Assembly: GCF_036588685.1 (NCBI RefSeq)
Contig: NC_086383.1
Location: forward strand, 50,178,448-50,242,447
DNA length: 64,000 bases
Reading direction: 5' to 3'
Source: Mytilus trossulus
Taxonomy: Eukaryota > Mollusca > Bivalvia > Mytilida > Mytilidae
The notes below the pieces were generated by a model that was not told the origin of the DNA, ran no database searches, and saw only the letters and a list, made by a program, of their open reading frames with translations. Position 1 is the first letter of the stretch. The number at the start of each line of letters is the position of its first letter. A program made the position numbers and the translations under genes. Shown in pieces: positions 57,300 to 64,000 of the stretch.

Positions 57300-59250
57300 T
57301 AAATAAGTCATGCGAATATACTTAGTACACTATTTTTATATGTAAACGAATATACAGATGGGCACGCGTATTGGACAGTTGTATTCAAAAGATAATGTGT
57401 AAGTCAAAATACAGAAATAAACAAGATTTGCAGGAATACATCTTAACGAAACAGAAACACAAAAAAAACACACACATTACGATACACACACACACGCACA
57501 CACACACACACACAAATTCGCACAAGATCGTCATAAGCAACACTAAACTGATTGTTATAGCATCACGCTTTTATAAAAAAAAAATACAAAACATTTTGAT
57601 CATGTCATAAAAAGACGATATGCATGTTACATCAATAAGATACTTCATACAAATTAAAAGATTGATCTATACGAGTCCGATCAAAAACTTAGTTATGGGT
57701 TATGATTGGAACCTTTGGTACTCCTGAGCAATGTCTACTCAACTATGGATTAATGTTTGTATAAATAGAAGAAGACGCGTATTCTCCTCTCTCATATCAA
57801 CATTTCTTGGCATCTCAACATAAAATGCGTTTATATACTAATAATGGGGATTAACTTAATACTTATTTTGTATGAAAACGCACATACTTCTTATGTAGAC
57901 TATTTTAAAGTTGAATACAACTGAAAATTCAAGTTGATTTCTGAAATATTTTTTGTGGTACATTTCAATGCAACCACAGCACACACACAAACAAACCGCA
58001 CACAGAGTTAATTGTGATAAATTATAATACTGTAAAGTCTCCAAGATGCAAAATGCTTACAAGACCGAGTTATCTTTTTATGTGTTTGTTTTGTGCATCA
58101 ATTGTGTTATTATAGTGATATGTCGCAAAAGAACACATGGAGGAAAAGCTGAGGATACTTTCATAAGATATCAACAATTACTGTTCTATGTAACAGATAG
58201 AAAGACGTATGAAGGTTGCATATTAAAATCGCATCACTAAAACTTCTAAAGAGTGTAAAATAAGTGGGACTTTTAGAGCTAATTATAGACGTATGAGGTG
58301 ATTATATCTTAATGGTCGTTGCACTTCAATACTTTAGACGATTGATTCACATTTTGGAATACTTACTTATGTAACCAGTTGTTGGTAATTGTTGTGAAGG
58401 ACGCTCATATTAATAAACTTGATCAATTGTTACATACCCCCAAGTACCTTGTAATTGATTTCACAGCTAAATTGTTTTGTAAACAAACGGAGATCGCGAT
58501 GCAATCAGTGATTTTTATCGACAAATTTCTACCTGACAAAATCTACCGGTCCGACGCAAATTTTACTAGTCCCGGACTACCGGACTAGCGCTAATTTCGA
58601 CCCCTGTTTAACCTGTAAAAATATTATATACTTTTGCAAGACTGTTCACTCCACTAATTTGGTTATTTTTACGTGAAAAGATTTTGTCATCGTTATAATT
58701 GAAAGCAAATTTGGCAGATATTGAGATAAAGATAAGTTATCACGAACTTTCACCAAAAAGGATGTGTAAATAATGATTGATGACTTGTTGTTTGTTTTAT
58801 AGTTTTTTTACACTTTAATTTCTATTACAGTTTTTGTATTTTGAATTATTTTATATGTTATTATCTGAAGCGACCTTGATGGAACTTTTTCACTTACATA
58901 AGAAAACAAGAGTGCAAGATATAAGTTTTGAAAAAATGATGTTTTGTTGACGAAATTTTAAACGAATTAATACAAGAAAGAAAGATTTGTTTTAGTATTT
59001 CCTATACAAATGTATGTGAAAAGCAGGCTACTTACTTAGTATTTTGATAAAAGTAATTTGAAAATTTTCATTAAACATGTTAATTTCAGTAGTAACTTAA
59101 ATATTACGTAAAATGTCATAATTTACCTAAATTTTTGATCCATTTGAACATGTATCTTTGAATTGAGGATTAACAATATATTTTTTCTGAAGTATTACGT
59201 ACTCCTGGTGAAAAATACTACTAAATGAACATCATAATCAAAATTAATGT
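57300..59250. repeat. Diverged, gene-less relic of the duplication unit (unit D)
   Basis: The segment AACTTCTAAAGAGTGTAAAATAAGTGGGACTTTTAGAGCTAATTA-type DNA near 58,240 is almost the same as in A, B and C (A near 25,915), and flanking blocks match more weakly (57,305-57,500 and 57,790-57,960 both resemble 25,500-25,640). The order continues to the region after the A-unit M5 repeat. It is clearly older than A-C and has no copy of the secreted-protein gene. A (CA)n tract sits at about 57,483-57,514. Confidence 0.7.
58377..58606. mobile_element. Short insertion in unit D, MITE candidate
   Basis: Units A-C read GTAACC followed directly by TTTAG or TGTGG; D has ~230 bases between. The right end GCGCTAATTTCGACCCCTG resembles MITE ends I have seen (CAGGGGTCGAAATTAGCGC), but the left end (CAGTTGTTGG) matches poorly and the target duplication is unclear. 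A 69-codon frame inside is not supported. Confidence 0.4.
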
Positions 59251-59579
59251 ACGAAATGTAACATTTCATCAGTTCTTCATTCCACCCATTTGGTCCATCC
59301 ATTATCAATAATCAGTTTTCAGTACGAATATGAATTTAATTGATAAATATTTGAATCTCGATCCATCAGAATGATTTTGATCTACCTGAAAGCCTGGATA
59401 CTAGAACACACCCGCGAAATCGCGGGCATTCAGTGCGTAGTTTAAAGTATGTAAAGTGTTGTTGGCAGAATTTTGTAAAATATTGAATGACTGGAGAATT
59501 TCAGCAAAAGTATCAATGAGACGAAGAGAATCTCTAGATTATTTTGATATTCCAATTATGATTTCAAATACGAGCGGTG
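59251..59579. other. Spacer with a CCCGCGA/TCGCGGG hairpin
   Basis: No gene seen. A 7-bp GC stem with two-base loop (CCCGCGAAATCGCGGG near 59,409) stands out in AT-rich DNA. Confidence 0.45.
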
Positions 59580-59830
59580 GACATGATTCTTGAATTGAGG
59601 CTTGGGAATGAATTGGAGTTAGGTTGGAGAGAGTCGGGCGGCAACCAGACAACGGGGAAGAAAGTGGGAACTACCCCATGTTCACTCCAATTAAAGGGAC
59701 GGGAACCATATGAAGAGGGTAGGTAACAAGGGATAATACATGCCTCATATGACAAAAATATTGTAAGGGAGCGAGAAGTGGGAATCATCCCATGTTCACT
59801 CCGTCAATTACAGGGGTCATTGTATTAAGT
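59580..59830 (+). repeat. Tandem repeat of ~115-bp units, left block
   Basis: GAAGTGGGAATC/AAGTGGGAACT followed by CCCATGTTCACTCC recurs about 115 bases apart (near 59,662 and 59,776). Related units lie at 60528-60830. Confidence 0.6.
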
Positions 59831-59989
59831 CACTAAACGAATTGAAGAATTAAGTCACTAAATAAATTAAAGATTTTTTTTTTTTTAAGGTTTCTCACAA
59901 TTTATGTATCCCAATTTAATAGTTTGATTAATAGTAGAACTTTTAACTCTCAACAAAACATCACTCAAACTATTGAGTTAATTAATTGA

Positions 59990-60480
59990 AGATTTCAGCT
60001 GTATACATTTTTATACGCCTGTGTTTTAAGACGGAACAAATTATGGTATAGCCATGATTGTCTTGGTCGTCTGTCTGACATCATCAGGTGGTACAATAAC
60101 TACAACCTGTTGTAACCATTTCTCAAGACACTTTGCTAAATTGTTTATAAATAAATATCTATTGATGTCAGCTGCCTTTCGATTTTTAGATATATCAGAT
60201 TTAATTTTTTGGATAAAAAGAGGTTGGGTTGCAGTTTTCAGACTAAAGCTCAAAAATACTTTCACCAATTTTGATGTAACTTTGGTGAATTATTATAGTT
60301 AAATCTACTAATGTAATGTCCCTTCTAATTTTTATAGTCTGAACAATTTATTGGACTTAATATAAATTCATAAATTTCCCACGTATTCGACATATAGCTA
60401 AGTTCCCTTTTAACCATTTGTAGGAGATGTCGTTTGCAAACATATGTCCCCTTCAAATGTATTGTCCGTTCAAAAAAGGA
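59990..60480. repeat. Decayed relative of the Helentron-like element
   Basis: It opens TTTTTATACGCCTGTGTTTT, then GGAACAAATTATGG and GGTCGTCTGTCTGAC, parallel to TATACGCCCGTC, GGGACGTATTACGG and the TCCG run at 26,504. The 82- and 75-codon frames in it are on opposite strands and not conserved. Confidence 0.45.
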
Positions 60481-60527
60481 GGAAAGAGGTTTCAACTCTC
60501 GGATCCCTCCGGCCCCCTATAATCCGT

Positions 60528-60830
60528 TCTGGAATCGAAGCCTGGGAATGTCGGAGTGGGAGTTAGGTTGGAGGGAGTTAAGACGGGAACCAGTTAAAGA
60601 GAATAGTAAAAATGGGATAATGTATGCTTCATCAAAAAAGTATTAAGGGGGAGGGAACTGGAAATTATCAAATGTTCGCCTCTCAATTATAGGAGCGAGG
60701 ACCAGGTAAAGAGGGTAGGAAGCAAGGGATAATAAATGTTATGCTTTACTGAAAAAAATAGTAGTAAAGACAGGGAAGTGGAAATAATTCCATGCTCACC
60801 CAAAATTTAAGAGGTACACAACACTACTGA
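60528..60830 (+). repeat. Tandem repeat of ~115-bp units, right block
   Basis: GAAGCCTGGGAATG..GGAGTTAGGTTGGAG, GGAACTGGAAATTATC and GGAAGTGGAAATAATTCCAT units match the left block; the Helentron-like relic lies between them. Confidence 0.6.
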
Positions 60831-60929
60831 TTTAAGTCATATTACAAATATTTCCAATTTTGAATGGTTTCAGAGAAGTTGCGGCGCAACGAAATTTGTC
60901 TCTTCCTTCAGTAGTATAGATCTCATTTC

Positions 60930-61180
60930 ATATTAAGGGAGCTACCATTTGATTTTATGGGGGGGGGGGCTAGGATGAAATTTGAAAAAAAGGCAGGATG
61001 AGTAACTTGGCAAAAAAAAAAGTCAGGATGACAATTGTTTGTAAAAAAGTCAGGATAAGCTAAGAACAAAAAGGCAGGAACGAATAGACTGAAAAATAAA
61101 AATGCAGGACAGAGATTACAACTAAAAAAAAAGGCAGGACAACATTTTTCATCCTAGCCTAAAGGCATACTCTGAAAAGA
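60930..61180. repeat. Minisatellite of AAAAAGGCAGGA-type units
   Basis: Seven or so A-rich units ending GGCAGGAT, GTCAGGATG or TGCAGGAC, bounded by GGGGGCTAGGATGAAA at left and CATCCTAGCC at right, which are inverted. A foldback-type repeat with an internal array is possible. Confidence 0.6.
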
Positions 61181-61449
61181 AGCAGGAAACACCAGTTGTA
61201 AATAATTGTAATTGTATAATATTGCGAACGTTTTAAATGTAATTTGTAAATAGCCAAGAGAGAACTTTCTGTGTTGCCCGACACTGCGTGAGGTTTACGT
61301 GCGGGACCAATAACATTCATTTTTTAATCCGGTTCCTTACCTGGAAGAAGAAGAAGTGAAGAAGAAGAAATTCTTTCACTACCAATAAATGTAGCAGATC
61401 CAGCGGCAATTTATATAAGCTGTGGCTAAGCCACGGTTACTACCGCCAA

Positions 61450-62630
61450 AGCCGGTGTCATATGGTATTTTGAACCCCATGGTAAAATGACCCCGGGGTC
61501 AAAATACCGCTATGGTAAATTGACCCCCCCCCCCCATGGTAAATCGACCCCCCCCCCCCCTGTATGGAAAATTGAACCCCCATGGTAAATTGAACCCCCC
61601 TGGTTTTTTTTCATTCTAGATGACTAATAAAACATTTAACATTATGTAAAAGCTAATCAAATATTTAAAATAATTAATATATGAAGGGGAGGTCAATTTT
61701 CAATGATTGGCTAAGAGAAAAATATTTGCTTGGTATAAATGGTATAAATGGTATAAGTATTCTGAAGTCTTAACCAACAAAATTTCAATCAAAAAACTTC
61801 CTTTAAAGCATTATAACTAAACCATGTAGCTTGGACACTTTACTTCTTTGAAATTTTAAATATTTATATAGAATCATAGACTTAAGTTTTAATTCTTCAT
61901 GGTAAAAAAGGGGGAGAGGGTTAAATTACCATGCCTCAGTTATTAAATCTAAAAATAATTTTTTTCAAAACATCTTTTCAAGCTACTAAAATAAATACAA
62001 ATTACTTATTGAAGAATAATAATTATGTCAAGGAGTTACAGTAGCTAGATATTTTAGCATTAAATGTCTTTAGATGTATAGTAGGGGGTTCAATATACCA
62101 TGGTAGGGGGTCAAAATAACATGGCAAAGTAAAATTTTCCGAGCATCTTTTCCAGCCTGGAAAATACATTCAAACTACTATTTGGAGTAAAATAACTATT
62201 TAAAGGAGACATAACAGCTAAAATTTTGAAATTCAAGGCCTATTTAATAGTATAGTAGAAGTCCAATATACCATGGTGGGGGGGTCAAAATACCATGGCA
62301 AAGTAAAATTTTCAAAATTTCTTTTCAACCAAGTAAAATACATACAAACTACTTATTGGAATATAATTACTATGTTAAAGAGTTATAACAGCTGTGTTAA
62401 CTATGTTAAGAATTTTGAAAAGCTAAAAAAAATTAAATTTAAGGTCCATAGTAGGGTTTCGATATACTGCAGGGGGGTCAAAATACCATGGCTAAGTAAA
62501 ATTTTGAAAATATCTTTTCCAGTATGTTAAATACATACAAGCTTCTTGTTGGAGTATTATAACTATGTTTAGCAGTTAGAAAAGCTTGGATTTTTTAAAT
62601 TCAAGGTCTATAGTAGGGAGTTTAATATAT
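61450..62630 (+). repeat. Satellite-like array, ~165-190-bp monomers, first orientation
   Basis: Monomers hold CAATATACCATGG, GGGGGTCAAAATACCATGGC, AAAGTAAAATTTT and TACAAACTACTTATTGGA. At the left edge the array is represented by short CCATGGTAAATTGACCCCC pieces with long cytosine runs (61,526-61,560). Confidence 0.8.
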
Positions 62631-62639
62631 AAACAGCCA

Positions 62640-64000
62640 AGAGTCCAAAAACCCCCCTGCGGTATATTGAGCCCCCTACCATAGACTTTAAATTTTCAAA
62701 ATTTTTGCCATTATAACTTCTTAACATAGTTATAATACTCCAATAAGTAGTTTGTATGCATTTAACATGCAAGAAAGGATATTTTGAAAGAAAAAAAAAT
62801 CCATGGTATTTAACCCCTTTGCCATGGTATATTGATACCCCTACTTTAGACCTTGAATTTCCTAAATCCGAGCTATTCTAAATCCTTAACATAGTAATAA
62901 TACTCCAATAAATAGCTTGTATGTATTTAACATGCTGGAAAAGATATTAGGAAAATTTTACTTACCCATGGTATTTTGACCTCCCTGCGATATATTGAAC
63001 CCCCTACTATAGACCTTGAATTTCAAAAATTCTAGCTATTCAAACTTCTAAACATAGTTTTACTACTCCAATAAGTCATTTGTAAGTAGTTTGTATGTAT
63101 TTAACATACTGGAAAAGAAATTTTGAAGAAACAAAAATCCATGGTATTTAACCCCCCTGCCATGGTATATTGAACCCCCTACCATAGACCTTGAATTTCA
63201 AAAACTCAAGCTATTCTTACTCCTTAACATAGTAATAATACTACAATAAGTAATTTTACGTATAAAAATTGCTTGAAAAGATATTTTGAAAATTTTACTT
63301 AGCTATGGTATTTTGACCCCCCTGCGGTATATTGAACCCCCTTCTATAGACCTTGAATTTCAAAAATTTAGCTTTTTAAACTTCTAAACATATTTTTAAT
63401 ACACCAATCAGTAGTTTGTATGTATTAAACATGCTGAAAAAGATATGAGGGAAAAAAAATCCATGGTACATTTGTATTTTGACCCCCCTGCGGTATATTG
63501 AACCCCCTACTATAGACCTTGAATTTCAAAATTCCAAGCTATCATAACTCCTTAACATTGTATTAAAACTCCAATAAGTAGTTTGTATGTATCAAAAATG
63601 CTTGAAAAGATATTTTGAAAATTTTACTTAGCCATGGTATTTTGAACCCCCTGCGGTATATTGAACCCCCTACTACAGACCTTGAATTTCAAAAATTTTA
63701 GCTTTTCAAACTTCTTAACACAGTTTTAATACTCCAATAAGTAGTTTGTATGTATTTAACATGCTGGAAAAGATATTAGGAAAAAAAAAATTTTCCATGA
63801 TATTTAACCCCTCTGCCATGGTATATTGAACCCCCTACTTTAGACCTTGAATTTCATAAATCTGAGCTATTCTACTCCTTAACATAGTAATAATACTCAA
63901 TAAGTAGTTTGTTTGTATTTAACATGCTGGAAAAGATATTAGGAAAATTTTACTTAGCCATGGTATTTTGACCCCCCTGCAGTATATTGAACCCCCTACT
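62640..64000 (-). repeat. Satellite-like array, ~165-bp monomers, reversed orientation, runs off the right edge
   Basis: The motif TATATTGA occurs at 62663, 62828, 62991, 63166, 63328, 63494, 63657, 63822 and 63983, spacings of 161-175 bp. Monomers are the reverse complement of those at 61,990-62,630. Two monomer types, with CTGCGGTAT or CTGCCATGGTAT, partly alternate. Confidence 0.9.

Noticed and set aside
58379-58588. 69-codon plus-strand frame in unit D
   Set aside because: It lies within a short insertion absent from A-C whose right end looks like a MITE terminus.

Overview
The window is AT-rich, intron-bearing animal DNA that is mostly transposon-derived. Several dispersed repeats here are ones I recognise as abundant in marine mussel (Mytilidae) genomes, so I infer a bivalve, probably mussel-like; the sequence alone does not prove the species. 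No rRNA, tRNA, CRISPR array or bacterial operon is visible.

Left part (1-17.5 kb). The window opens in the endonuclease end of a broken LINE on the minus strand. A nearly complete but defective BEL/Pao LTR retrotransposon follows (1177-9443, minus strand), with gag-protease, RT-RNase H and integrase. Its upstream LTR is split by a 968-bp element flanked by TTAA. Next come a mussel-type dispersed repeat, a decayed Penelope-like element with its GIY-YIG domain ahead of the rest (Naiad-like order), and a roughly 48-bp minisatellite that runs in opposite orientations on its two sides. That minisatellite holds a hAT-type MITE and a solo LTR, both with clean target-site duplications.

Middle part (17.7-56.3 kb). 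Three head-to-tail copies (A, B, C) of a 12-14 kb segmental duplication. Each carries a minisatellite tail, one gene on the minus strand, several kb of non-coding DNA and an internally deleted Ty3/Gypsy element. The gene is the only convincing host gene: a 227-230 aa secreted protein with a signal peptide, seven cysteines in the mature part, a basic stretch, a polyproline linker and a cationic C-terminal tail. All three copies keep a TATA box, a non-coding first exon, a GT-AG leader intron and a poly(A) signal. I do not recognise the family. Comparing the copies shows filled and empty insertion sites for at least four mobile elements, an ~890-bp inversion in C, and a ~3-kb B-specific block with a second Penelope-like fragment. 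Relatedness is mosaic: A resembles C around the gene, but A resembles B around the Gypsy element.

Right part (56.3-64 kb). A dispersed repeat split by a TTAA MITE, then an older, gene-less relic of the same duplication unit (about 57.3-59.25 kb), then small tandem repeats, then a roughly 165-bp satellite whose monomers reverse orientation near 62,635 and run off the right edge.

The genes do not form a pathway. The locus is a tandemly amplified secreted-protein gene in transposon-rich DNA.
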